Origin: Actinomadura nitritigenes
GTDB taxonomy: Bacteria; Actinomycetota; Actinomycetes; Streptosporangiales; Streptosporangiaceae
Assembly: GCF_017573545.1 (NCBI RefSeq)
Contig: NZ_JAGEOK010000032.1
Span: forward strand, 62,001-126,000
DNA: 64,000 nt
Direction: 5' to 3'
A program made the position numbers and the translations under genes. The notes under the pieces were generated by a model that was given only the letters and a program-made list of their open reading frames with translations, ran no database searches and was not told the origin of the DNA. Positions 9,427-18,100 of this stretch are shown here, piece by piece (position 1 is the stretch's first letter; each line of letters opens with the position of its first letter).

Positions 9427-9463
9427 CCTCGAAGCCGAAGGGCGCGGCCCGGGGCCGGGGAGC

Positions 9464-9511
9464 GCGCCGGCGGTCCCGCCGCGCACGCGGGCATGCGGGA
9501 ACCGCCGGCGC
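9464..9511. terminator. bidirectional hairpin between oxidoreductase gene and gabT
   Basis: Arms 9464-9479 and 9495-9511 pair over 16 bp with one bulged A; the loop is 15 bases. It lies between two convergent genes and could end transcription from both sides. Confidence 0.65.
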
Positions 9512-9549
9512 CGGACCGGGCGCCGGCGGCACGGCCGGGCGTCGCGCGG

Positions 9550-10902
9550 TCAGCCCGCGAACGCCACCTCGATGACGTCCAGCCCCTCGTCGAGCAGGTG
9601 CTCCGGGATGACCAGCGGCGGCAGGAAGCGCAGCACGTTCCCGTACGTCCCGGCGGTCAGCACCAGCACGCCCCGGGCGTGGCAGCGGCGCGCGATCTCC
9701 GCGGTCAGCTCGGGGTCGGGGTCCTTCGTGCCGGGCCGCACCAGCTCGATCGCGATCATCGCGCCGCGGCCGCGCACGTCCCCGATCGCCTCGTGCCGCG
9801 CCGCGAGCGCGCGCAGCCGGGGCAGCATGATCTCGCCGATCCGCCGGGCCCGCTCGGTGAGCTTGCCCTCCTCGATCTCCTCCAGCACCGCGAGCGCCGC
9901 CTCGCAGGCGAGGGGGTTGCCGCCGTACGTGCCGCCGAGCCCGCCACCGTGCACCTTGTCCATGATGTCGGCGCGCCCCGTGACGCCCGCCAGCGGCAAC
10001 CCGCCCGCGATGCCCTTCGCGGTGGCCACGATGTCCGGCACGATCCCCTCGTGCTCGCAGGCGAACATGTCGCCCGTCCGCGCGAAGCCCGTCTGCACCT
10101 CGTCGGCGATGAACAGGATCCCGTTCGCGCGGCAGAACTCCGCGATCGCCGGCAGGAACCCCGGCGCCGGCTCGATGAACCCGCCCTCGCCCTGGATCGG
10201 CTCGACCAGCACCGCCGCCACGTTCGACGCGCCGATCTGCTTGCTGATCTGGTCGATCGCCTGCGCCGCCGCCTCCGGCCCGCAGTTCTCCGGCCCGGTC
10301 GGCCACCGGAACGGGTAGGCGAGCGGCATCCGGTACACCTCGGGCGCGTACGGGCCGAACCCCTGCTTGTACGGCATGTTCTTCGCGGTCAGCGTCATCG
10401 TCAGCAGCGTCCGGCCGTGGTAGCCGTGGTCGAACGCCACGACCGCCTGCCGGCCCGTCGCGTACCGGGCGATCTTGACGGCGTTCTCCACCGCCTCCGC
10501 GCCGCTGTTGACCAGGATCGACCGCTTCTCGTGCGCCCCCGGCGTGATCCTGTTCAGGTTCTCGCACACCGCCACGTACGACTCGTACGGCGCCACCATG
10601 AAGCAGGTGTGGGTGAACCGGTCCGCCTGCTCCTTCACCCGCGCGGCGACCCGCGGATTGGCGTTGCCGACGCTCGTCACCGCGATGCCGGAGCCGAAGT
10701 CGATCAGCGAGTTGCCGTCCGCGTCGACGACCACCCCGCCGCCCGCGTCCGTCACGTACACCGGCAGCACGCTGCCGACGCCGGGCGCCACCGCCGCGGC
10801 GCGGCGCTCCTGCAACTCCCGGGACCGCGGCCCCGGGATCTCGGTCACGACGCGTCGCTCCTGCGGCAGGCGATCGCCGCGGCTCAGGTTCTGGCTGGTC
10901 AT
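9550..10902 (-). CDS. gabT: 4-aminobutyrate--2-oxoglutarate transaminase
   Basis: A class III PLP-dependent aminotransferase that converts GABA and 2-oxoglutarate to succinate semialdehyde and glutamate. 450 residues from ATG 10902 (MTSQNLSRGDRLPQER). Family marks are the VYVTDAGGGVVVDADGNSLIDF entry strand, NSGAEAVENAVKIAR, FDHGYHGRTLLTMTLTAK, ADEVQTGFARTGDMFACEH with the cofactor Asp, and ATAKGIAGGLPLAGVTG with the Schiff-base Lys. The frame is open further upstream, but that part crosses the divergent promoter. It is divergent from a PucR-type regulator, with an aldehyde dehydrogenase beyond; together they make a GABA degradation unit. Confidence 0.95.
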   Translation of the reverse strand: MTSQNLSRGDRLPQERRVVTEIPGPRSRELQERRAAAVAPGVGSVLPVYVTDAGGGVVVDADGNSLIDFGSGIAVTSVGNANPRVAARVKEQADRFTHTCFMVAPYESYVAVCENLNRITPGAHEKRSILVNSGAEAVENAVKIARYATGRQAVVAFDHGYHGRTLLTMTLTAKNMPYKQGFGPYAPEVYRMPLAYPFRWPTGPENCGPEAAAQAIDQISKQIGASNVAAVLVEPIQGEGGFIEPAPGFLPAIAEFCRANGILFIADEVQTGFARTGDMFACEHEGIVPDIVATAKGIAGGLPLAGVTGRADIMDKVHGGGLGGTYGGNPLACEAALAVLEEIEEGKLTERARRIGEIMLPRLRALAARHEAIGDVRGRGAMIAIELVRPGTKDPDPELTAEIARRCHARGVLVLTAGTYGNVLRFLPPLVIPEHLLDEGLDVIEVAFAG

Positions 10903-10957
10903 GGCGCGAACATAAGCCGAACGGCCCCTACGATGAACCGTACGGGACGGCGAAATC

Positions 10958-10975
10958 CGTCCAAAGATTTGGACG
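10958..10975. promoter_or_regulatory. 18-bp perfect palindrome, candidate PucR operator
   Basis: CGTCCAAAGATTTGGACG (10958-10975) has perfect 8-bp arms around a GA centre. It lies in the 115-bp divergent spacer, 42 bases before the regulator's GTG and 55 bases from gabT. Its symmetry and place make it the natural binding site for the PucR/GabR-type regulator encoded beside it. The link is inference. Confidence 0.6.
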
Positions 10976-11017
10976 TGCTGAACACAAGAGGGACGAACAC
11001 GGGACGGAGGGGTCCGG

Positions 11018-12511
11018 GTGCCGCCGACGCTCGCCGCCGTGGCGGCCCTCCCGCAGCTCGGCCTGCGCTCCCTCACCGGCCCCCTGCCCGACGCGCCCGT
11101 CGTGTGGGTCGCGGTCAGCGAGCTGGAGGACCCGACCCCGTTCCTCGAAGGCGGCGAACTCGTCCTCACCACCGGCATGCGGCTCACCGCCGGCGGCGCC
11201 GCCGGCTACGTCGACCGGCTCGTCGGGCGGGGCGTCGCCGGCCTCGGCTTCGCGGTCGGCGTCATCCATCCCGGCGTCCCGCCCGAGCTGCTCGCCGCCG
11301 CGCGCGACCGGGGCCTCGCCCTGCTGGAGGTGCCGCGCCCCACCCCGTTCATCGCGATCGGCAAGGCGGTCTCGCGGATGCTGGCCGCCGAGTGGTACGA
11401 GGACGTCACCCGCGCCTTCCAGGCCCAGCGGGAGCTGACCCGCGCCGCGCTCACCGGGCCGGGCGCGCTCGTGCGGCGGCTGGCGCGGCTGCTCGGCGGA
11501 TGGGTGCTGCTGCTGGACGCGTCCGGCGCCGTCCGGCACGCCGACCCCGCCGCCGCCCGCGACCGGGCCGCCGCCCTCGCCCCCGAGCTGGCGCGGCTGC
11601 GCCGCCGCCCGGCCTCGGGGTCCTCGCCCGCGAGCATCGCGCTCGCCGGGCCCGACGACCACGTCGTGCTCCAGCGGATCGGGCTCGGCGGGCGCCCGCG
11701 CGGGTTCCTCGCCGTCGGGACGGCCGCGCCGCTCCCGCACGCCGCGCACACCATCGTCGGCGCGGCGGTCGCGCTGCTCACGCTCCAGTCGGAGACGCCC
11801 CGCACCGGCCGGGACGCGCGGGCCGCGCTCGCGGCGCTACTCGCCGGCCTCCCGGCCGCGGGCCCGGCCGTGCCGGGCGGACCGGTCCGCGTCCTGGCCT
11901 GCGCGGGCCGCGCCGCCGTCCGCGACGCGCTGGAAGCGGACCCCGCCGGGGAGCGCTGCCTGGCGGCGCCGCTCGCCGACGGCACCATCGTGATCGTCCC
12001 CGACGAGTCGGCCGGGGCGGTGACGGCGCTGCTCACCGGCACCGGACCCATCGGCGTCAGCGACCCCGCCGGGACCGGGGCCGGAGCCGGGGCCCTCGCC
12101 GGGGCGCTGCGGCAGGCGGAGGACGCGCTGGCGGCGGCGCGCCGCGCCGGACGGCCCGTCCTGCGACACGCGGACCTGCCGGGGCAGGGCGTCCTCGGGC
12201 TGCTGGAACCGGAGGCCGCGCGGGCGTTCGCGGGCGCGCTGCTCGCCCCGCTCCAGGCCGAGGGCCTGATCGACACGGTCCGCGCCTACGTCGCCGCCAA
12301 CGGGCAGGGCGAGGCCGCCGCACGGGCCCTCGGCGTGCACCGGCACACCCTGCGGTCCCGGATGCGCAAGGCCGCCGAGCTGCTGGGCCGCGACCCCGAC
12401 GATCCCGCCGCCCGCGCCGAGCTGTGGATCGCACTGGCCGTCACGGACAACGGCGGCGGTCCGATTGGCCGTCCTGGAGACTCCCCATCCGGCGCGCCGG
12501 AGATAGCGTGA
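11018..12511 (+). CDS. PucR-family transcriptional regulator, probable GABA-responsive activator
   Basis: 497 residues from GTG 11018, preceded by GGACGGAGGGG. An N-terminal PucR ligand domain is visible (GLRSLTGPLPDAPVVWVAVSE, LVLTTGMRL, GVIHPGVPPELLAAARDRG, VPRPTPFIAIGKAV). A variable middle part follows, then a C-terminal helix-turn-helix (TVRAYVAANGQGEAAARAL, then VHRHTLRSRMRKAAELLG). PucR-type regulators of this layout activate purine, proline or GABA catabolic genes in Gram-positive bacteria, including GabR in corynebacteria. It is divergent from gabT and four bases ahead of the aldehyde dehydrogenase gene, so it is probably co-transcribed with the latter. The effector (GABA or succinate semialdehyde) is inferred from context. 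Confidence 0.9.
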   Translation: MPPTLAAVAALPQLGLRSLTGPLPDAPVVWVAVSELEDPTPFLEGGELVLTTGMRLTAGGAAGYVDRLVGRGVAGLGFAVGVIHPGVPPELLAAARDRGLALLEVPRPTPFIAIGKAVSRMLAAEWYEDVTRAFQAQRELTRAALTGPGALVRRLARLLGGWVLLLDASGAVRHADPAAARDRAAALAPELARLRRRPASGSSPASIALAGPDDHVVLQRIGLGGRPRGFLAVGTAAPLPHAAHTIVGAAVALLTLQSETPRTGRDARAALAALLAGLPAAGPAVPGGPVRVLACAGRAAVRDALEADPAGERCLAAPLADGTIVIVPDESAGAVTALLTGTGPIGVSDPAGTGAGAGALAGALRQAEDALAAARRAGRPVLRHADLPGQGVLGLLEPEAARAFAGALLAPLQAEGLIDTVRAYVAANGQGEAAARALGVHRHTLRSRMRKAAELLGRDPDDPAARAELWIALAVTDNGGGPIGRPGDSPSGAPEIA

Positions 12512-12515
12512 GGTC

Positions 12516-13943
12516 ATGAACGTGACCCCATTCTGGCTGGCCGGTCGCCCCGAGACCGGTGACGGTGAGCTGACCGTTACGCACCCCTACGACGGCCGGG
12601 TGGTCGGGACGGCCGCCGTGCCGACGCCCGCACAGGTGGAGGAGGCGGTCGCGGCGGCCGACGCGGTCCGCAAGCGGGCCGCGGCGCTGCCGCTGCACGT
12701 GCGCGCCGAGGCCCTCGCGCACGTGTCCGCGCGGCTGGCCGAGCGGGCCGAGGAGGTCGCCCGGCTGATCACCGGCGAGAACGGCAAGCCGCTGCTGTGG
12801 GCGCGCGGCGAGGTGACCCGCGCGATCTCCACGTTCCGGTTCGCCGCCGAGGAGGCCCGCCGGTTCAGCGCCACGACGCAGCGCCTGGACACCGACCCCG
12901 CCGCCGAGGGCCGGATGGCCTACATCACCCGCGTGCCGAAGGGCCCGGTGCTCGGCATCTCCCCGTTCAACTTCCCGCTGAACCTCGCCGCGCACAAGAT
13001 CGCGCCGGCGATCGCGGCGGGCACCCCCATCGTGCTGAAGCCGGCGCCCGCGACGCCGCTGTCGGCTCTGCTGCTCGGCGAACTGCTCGCCGAGACCGGC
13101 CTACCCGCCGGGATGTTCTCCGTCCTGCCGGTCCCGAACGACCGCGCCTCCGCGCTGGTCGACGACCCGCGGCTGCCGATCGTGTCGTTCACCGGGTCCG
13201 TCCCCGTCGGCTGGGCGATCAACGACCAGGTGCCGCGCAAGCACGTCACCCTGGAGCTCGGCGGCAACGGCGCCGCGGTCGTGCTGCCGGACGCCGACCT
13301 CGACTGGGCCGCCGAGCGGATCGGGCTGTTCTCCAACTACCAGGCCGGGCAGAGCTGCATCGCCGTCCAGCGCGTCTACGTCGACCGGTCGGTGTACGAG
13401 GAGTTCGTGCCGAAGCTCGTCGAGCGGGTCGGCGCCCTCGTCACCGGCGACCCGTGGGACGACAAGACGCAGGTCGGCCCGCTCGTCAGCCAGGACGCCG
13501 CCGAGCGCGTCGAGTCCTGGGTGGACGAGGCCGTCGCGGCGGGCGCGAAGGTCCTCGCGGGCGGCACCCGCGAGGGCGCGACCTACGCCCCGACCGTCCT
13601 CGCCGACGTCCCGGCGGACGCGAAGGTCGCGCGCGAGGAGGTCTTCGGCCCGGTCATGCTGGTCCAGCCGGTCGACGGCGTGGACGAGGCGTTCGCGCTG
13701 GTCAACGACTCGAAGTTCGGGCTGCAGGCGGGCGTGTTCACGCGGAACCTCGACATCGCGTTCCGCGCCCACCGCGAGCTCGACGTGGGCGGCGTCGTCA
13801 TCGGCGACGTCCCGTCCTACCGCGCCGACCAGATGCCCTACGGCGGCGTGAAGGACTCCGGCGTCGGGCGCGAGGGCCTGCGGTCGGCGATGGCCGACTA
13901 CACCGAGGAGAAGGTCATGATCCTCACCGGCCTGCCCCTCTGA
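12516..13943 (+). CDS. gabD: NAD(P)-dependent aldehyde dehydrogenase, probably succinate-semialdehyde dehydrogenase
   Basis: A 475-residue ALDH-superfamily enzyme. Catalytic Cys lies in AGQSCIAVQRVYV, general-base Glu in TLELGGNGAAVVLP, the NAD-binding loop in FTGSVPVG, and substrate-pocket Asn in SPFNFPLNLAAHK. ATG 12516 follows the pucR stop by four bases. Next to gabT and its regulator, the likely reaction is oxidation of succinate semialdehyde to succinate, completing GABA degradation. The active-site text GQSCIA is shared with several broad ALDH groups, so the exact substrate is inferred from the neighbourhood and the gene symbol is provisional. Confidence 0.8.
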   Translation: MNVTPFWLAGRPETGDGELTVTHPYDGRVVGTAAVPTPAQVEEAVAAADAVRKRAAALPLHVRAEALAHVSARLAERAEEVARLITGENGKPLLWARGEVTRAISTFRFAAEEARRFSATTQRLDTDPAAEGRMAYITRVPKGPVLGISPFNFPLNLAAHKIAPAIAAGTPIVLKPAPATPLSALLLGELLAETGLPAGMFSVLPVPNDRASALVDDPRLPIVSFTGSVPVGWAINDQVPRKHVTLELGGNGAAVVLPDADLDWAAERIGLFSNYQAGQSCIAVQRVYVDRSVYEEFVPKLVERVGALVTGDPWDDKTQVGPLVSQDAAERVESWVDEAVAAGAKVLAGGTREGATYAPTVLADVPADAKVAREEVFGPVMLVQPVDGVDEAFALVNDSKFGLQAGVFTRNLDIAFRAHRELDVGGVVIGDVPSYRADQMPYGGVKDSGVGREGLRSAMADYTEEKVMILTGLPL

Positions 13944-13956
13944 TCACGGCACGCCC

Positions 13957-13987
13957 GGGCCCGTCCCCACCCGGTGGGAGCGGGCCC
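13957..13987. terminator. bidirectional terminator hairpin
   Basis: GGGCCCG (13957-13963) pairs with CGGGCCC (13981-13987). Inside, CCCAC and GTGGG pair around a CCG loop. It lies 14 bases after the aldehyde dehydrogenase stop and before the stop of the convergent esterase gene. Confidence 0.65.
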
Positions 13988-14014
13988 GCTCGCCTGCGCG
14001 AGCCCGCCGCCGGG

Positions 14015-15046
14015 TCAGAGGAGGCCGGTGCGCAGCGCTCCGGCCGCCTCGGCGAGGGCCTCCTGGAACCGCCCGCCGAGCCCCCACATGTTCGCGAACC
14101 CGTGGATCAGGTCCTCCTGCCGCCGCACCGCGACCCGCACCCCGGCCTCCCGCAGCCGCTCGCCGAACGCCTCGCCCTCGTCGCGCAGCGGGTCGAACCC
14201 GGCGGTGACGAGGTAGGTGGCCGGGAACCCGCTCAGGTCGTCCGCGAGCAGCGGCGACGCCTTCGGGTCGGTGCGCCGCTCCACGTCCGGGCAGTAGTGG
14301 TCGCTGAACCAGACCATGTCGGCGTCGGTCAGGTAGAAGCCGTCCGCGAACAGCTCCCGGGACCGCCGCCGCACCGACATGTCGGTCGCGGGATAGAACA
14401 GCAGCGCGAAGTCCGGCCTGCGGTCCGCGAACGCACCGACGACCGCCGCGAGGTTCCCGCCCGCGCTGTCGCCGCCGACCGCGACCGCCTCCGGCGACGC
14501 GCCGAGCGCCGCCGCGTTCTCCACCGCCCACGCGTACGCCGCGAGCGCGTCGTCCGCCGCCGCCGGGAACCGGTGCTCGGGCGCGAGCCGGTAGTCCACC
14601 GACAGCACCCGGACCTCCGCGTTCACCGCGAGGTAGCGGCAGACCGAGTCGTGGCTCTCGATGTCGCCGATCACCCAGCCGCCGCCGTGGAAGAACACCA
14701 GCAGCGGCGACCCCTCGGCCAGCCCCTTCGGCTCGTACAGCCGCGCGGGGATCCCGTCCGCGGCGGCCAGGTCCCGTGTCCGGACCGGCCGCTCGGGCAG
14801 CCGGTTGATGTACCGCTGCCCGCGAGCGAGGCCCTGCCGCGCCTCCGGAACCGTAGCCCCGGTGAGGCTCGCGCCCTCCAGGCGCGTCATCAGCAGGAGC
14901 AGTTGCGCGTCCAGCGCGAGCCGCTGCCCGTCGCGCACCACCGCCCGCCCGGCGATCAGCCGCCGCACCGGATCGGGGAGCGCGAACACGGCGCGGAGCA
15001 CGGCGCCCGCGACCGACGGGGGGACCTTCTCGGCGAGCTGCGGCAT
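14015..15046 (-). CDS. HSL-family alpha/beta-hydrolase (esterase/lipase)
   Basis: 343 residues from ATG 15046 (MPQLAEKVPPSVAG); the frame also offers an ATG five codons upstream. The hormone-sensitive-lipase family layout is complete: oxyanion motif FFHGGGWVIGD, YRLAPEHRFPAAADDALAAY, nucleophile GGDSAGGNLAA, catalytic Asp in TAGFDPLRDEG and His in DLIHGFANMWG. A helical N-terminal cap (about 100 residues) precedes the hydrolase fold. It should hydrolyse short acyl esters; the natural substrate is unknown. It is a single-gene unit convergent with gabD. Confidence 0.92.
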   Translation of the reverse strand: MPQLAEKVPPSVAGAVLRAVFALPDPVRRLIAGRAVVRDGQRLALDAQLLLLMTRLEGASLTGATVPEARQGLARGQRYINRLPERPVRTRDLAAADGIPARLYEPKGLAEGSPLLVFFHGGGWVIGDIESHDSVCRYLAVNAEVRVLSVDYRLAPEHRFPAAADDALAAYAWAVENAAALGASPEAVAVGGDSAGGNLAAVVGAFADRRPDFALLFYPATDMSVRRRSRELFADGFYLTDADMVWFSDHYCPDVERRTDPKASPLLADDLSGFPATYLVTAGFDPLRDEGEAFGERLREAGVRVAVRRQEDLIHGFANMWGLGGRFQEALAEAAGALRTGLL

Positions 15047-15169
15047 CGACCCTCCAACCACTCGGACGTTCCGGACACCGTACTCCTCGATGCCCCATCC
15101 GGCCGAACATGGTTCGGTCCATGACGAACCCCCGCGAGTCAGGCCGGGTCGACCGGCGGGCGGCGGGCG

Positions 15170-18100
15170 TCAGGGCCGGCGGCGGGCGGTCCAGGCGTCC
15201 TCGAACATCTCGTGCAGGGGGCGCGGGGGCAGCAGGCGCGTGAACGGGCCGCCGACGCTCCTGCCGCGGATCTCCTCGGCGCCGTGGGCGGCGAGCTTCG
15301 CGGCCTCCACGGGGAGTTCGGGTGCCTTGAGCACGGTCCACTCGCCGGGGACGAACGCGGTGCGGCCTGCGCGCTGGCGCTTGTCCTGCTGGACGAGGGC
15401 GCGGTCCACGAGCTCCGCCTGGGCCGCCCTGTGCCGGGCGGCCGTCCAGCCGTTCCATCGGCGGACGTTGCGGTCGGTCGGGCGGACGAGGGTGAGCAGC
15501 TGCAGGTAGAGGACGGCCGCGTCCTCGCTCGTGCCGGTCTCGGCGGCGGCCTCGCCGACCAGGTCCGGGACGCTGAGCAGCGGGTTCGCCTCGTACCCCC
15601 CGGGCGGCACGGGGGTGGCGGCGGCCCGGGCGACCATGCGGGCGACCGCCTCGGCGCGCAGCACGGTGCCCTGGACGCTTCGGAGCAGGCGGTCCAGGCC
15701 GTGGTCGGCGCAGAGGCGTTCGAGGCGCGCGCGGGCGGCCCGGTCGGCGAGCGCCGACGGGCGCAGGATCACGGGCGCGAGCGACCGCCGGCCGTCGACG
15801 ATCAGCAGGCCGTCGTCGAAGGCGAACGCGTCGCCGTCCGGTCCGGCGGACACGCCGTCGCGGGTCGCCCTGCGGACGGGGTGGACGTCCGGCCCGAACA
15901 GGTCCCTGCGCCGCCCGGGGTCGCCGAGGGAGCAGAGGCCGAGCGGGAGCAGCAGGCCGGGAGCGGCCAGCCGCGCCCGCAGCCGTGCCGCGAGATCGGG
16001 CGCGCCGGAGACCGCCGGGTCGCCGACGGGCCGTTCCGTCAGCGCCCAGACCAGCACGGACGCGAGCGGAACGTACGGGTCGTGATCCATGCGCCGCCGG
16101 TTCGCCGTGCCGTCGGGCGAGACGGTGTGGACGCCGATGCCGTACGGCTCGTAGTCGGCGACGACGCAGGTCAGGTCGCCGGCGGCGATCGGGGACGCGG
16201 CCGGGTCGGCGAGGGCGGCGGCCCAGGAGTCCGGGAGGCCGAGGTCGCGTTCCAGGTCGGCGACCAGGTCCTCGTCCACGGCCGCGCGGCGGCCGAGCAG
16301 CCCCGACCACGCCTCCGCCATGCGCTCGGCGGCGGCCGTGAAGCCGCCCGCCGCCCACAGCTCGGCGGGGTCGTCGGGCATGCCGGCGGCGACCACGCGC
16401 TGCCGGCCGGCGACGCCGAGGCGGTGGGAGAGGTCCTCGGCCTCCTGCGCGACCTCCTTGGTCGCCGAGTACGGCTTGGCGCGCAGCATCTTCCGGTGGG
16501 CGTCGAACCGGGTGACGAGGTCGCCGCCCTCGTAGGCGCGCCGGGGCAGGCCGTCGAGGACGAGGGCCGCGACGGCGCGGCGGACGCCGGTGCGCCCGAC
16601 GAACGCGGCGACGGCGTCCTCGTCCGGCGCGAGCGGCCCGTTCCGCTCGTACAGGTCGAGGAGGCGGCGGAGGCGGGCGGCGTCGTCGCGGGTGACGGTG
16701 ACGGTCTCGGTCTTCGTCGCGCCCGCCGGCTCCGGGGCGTCGGCGCGCTGGACGAACCGGTGCGCCCGCTCCGGGGCGATCGGCCCGCCGGCGGACGGGA
16801 CCGCGCCGACGGCGACGGTCGCGTCCAGCCCGGCGAGGGCGGCCCCGGTCGCGTAGCCGCGCCGCCAGGCGCCGGAGCGGGCGAACGGCTGGTCCGCCCA
16901 GGTGCGCAGCAGCGCGGCGAGGGACGCGCGGTCCGCGTCGCTCGTCGACGGCGCGACGAGCCGCCACGCGGCGGCGTCGATCGCGCCGAGCAGCGGCGCC
17001 CAGTCGAGGGGCCGCGCGGGCGGGCTGACCAGCCGGGTCGCGTCGTCGATCGCGCCGGCGAGGAACCGGCCGTCGGCGGCGATCGCGGTGACGGTGGCGG
17101 GCCGGGGCGACCGCTCCTGCCCGTCGAGGCGGGGCGGCGGGGGCAGCAGGCCGAGCAGCGCGTCGTCGAGGTCGGTGTCGGGGGTCTCGGCGGGCGGCCG
17201 CACCGTCGCGCCGGACCGGACCACCTCGACGCGGCGCGACAGCGCACGGCGGCGCCGCAGCACGTCCGCGGCCCGCAGCACCGTGTCGACGACGCCGGAG
17301 ACGATCGCCGGGTCGGTGACCTCGGGCATCTCGCGGGCCAGCGCGTCCCGCACCGCCTCCGGGGACGGCGCGGCGTCCAGCAGGGCGCGGGCGGCCCGCT
17401 CGGTCGTGCCGCGCAGCGCCTGCGACGAGCCGGTGTCGCGCGGGGCGAGGAAGTGCCAGAACGCGGGCGGCGGCAGCATCGGGCGGCCCTGCGGGTCGAC
17501 GCTCCACTGCGCCTTCCCCGCGGGGTAGGCGCGCCCCTCCCACAGCAGCGTGCCGTCGGACGCGTCGTGGCAGCGGATCGGCACGTAGGCGTTGGAGTCC
17601 TCCACCGCCACGACGAGGTCGGGGCCGCCGGGCATGCGCAGGAGGCCCCACGGGTCGCCGACATCACCGGTGTCGCGGAGCGTGGCGCGGCGGCCGTCGG
17701 TGCCCTCGATCGTCCAGCCCGCCGGCGCGCCGCCCCTGTCGCTCTCCGTCCTGGCGACGCGGAACCCGGCGAGGCCCCCGGACCGGCCGAGCGGCGACGC
17801 GGTCACGCCGCCGGGAAGGCGTACGAGGCTGGACCAGTCGTCGTCCCAGGCGGCGCCGTCCGGCGGGTCGGCCGCGAGGAAGTCCGGCGGCACGGCGGCG
17901 GGGCCGCGCTCGCCCGTCGCCGGATCGAGGACGGCCCAGTCCGCCCGCGAGTACGCGTACCGGGGCGCGCTCCAGATGCGGGTGCCGTCGCCGTACTGCC
18001 GCTCGTGGTCGCCGATGCCCTCCCGCCCGCCGGGGAGCAGGACGCGTTCACCGTCGTAGCGGCCGCCGCCGACCTCGAACTGGTAGCCCTGGCCGCCACT

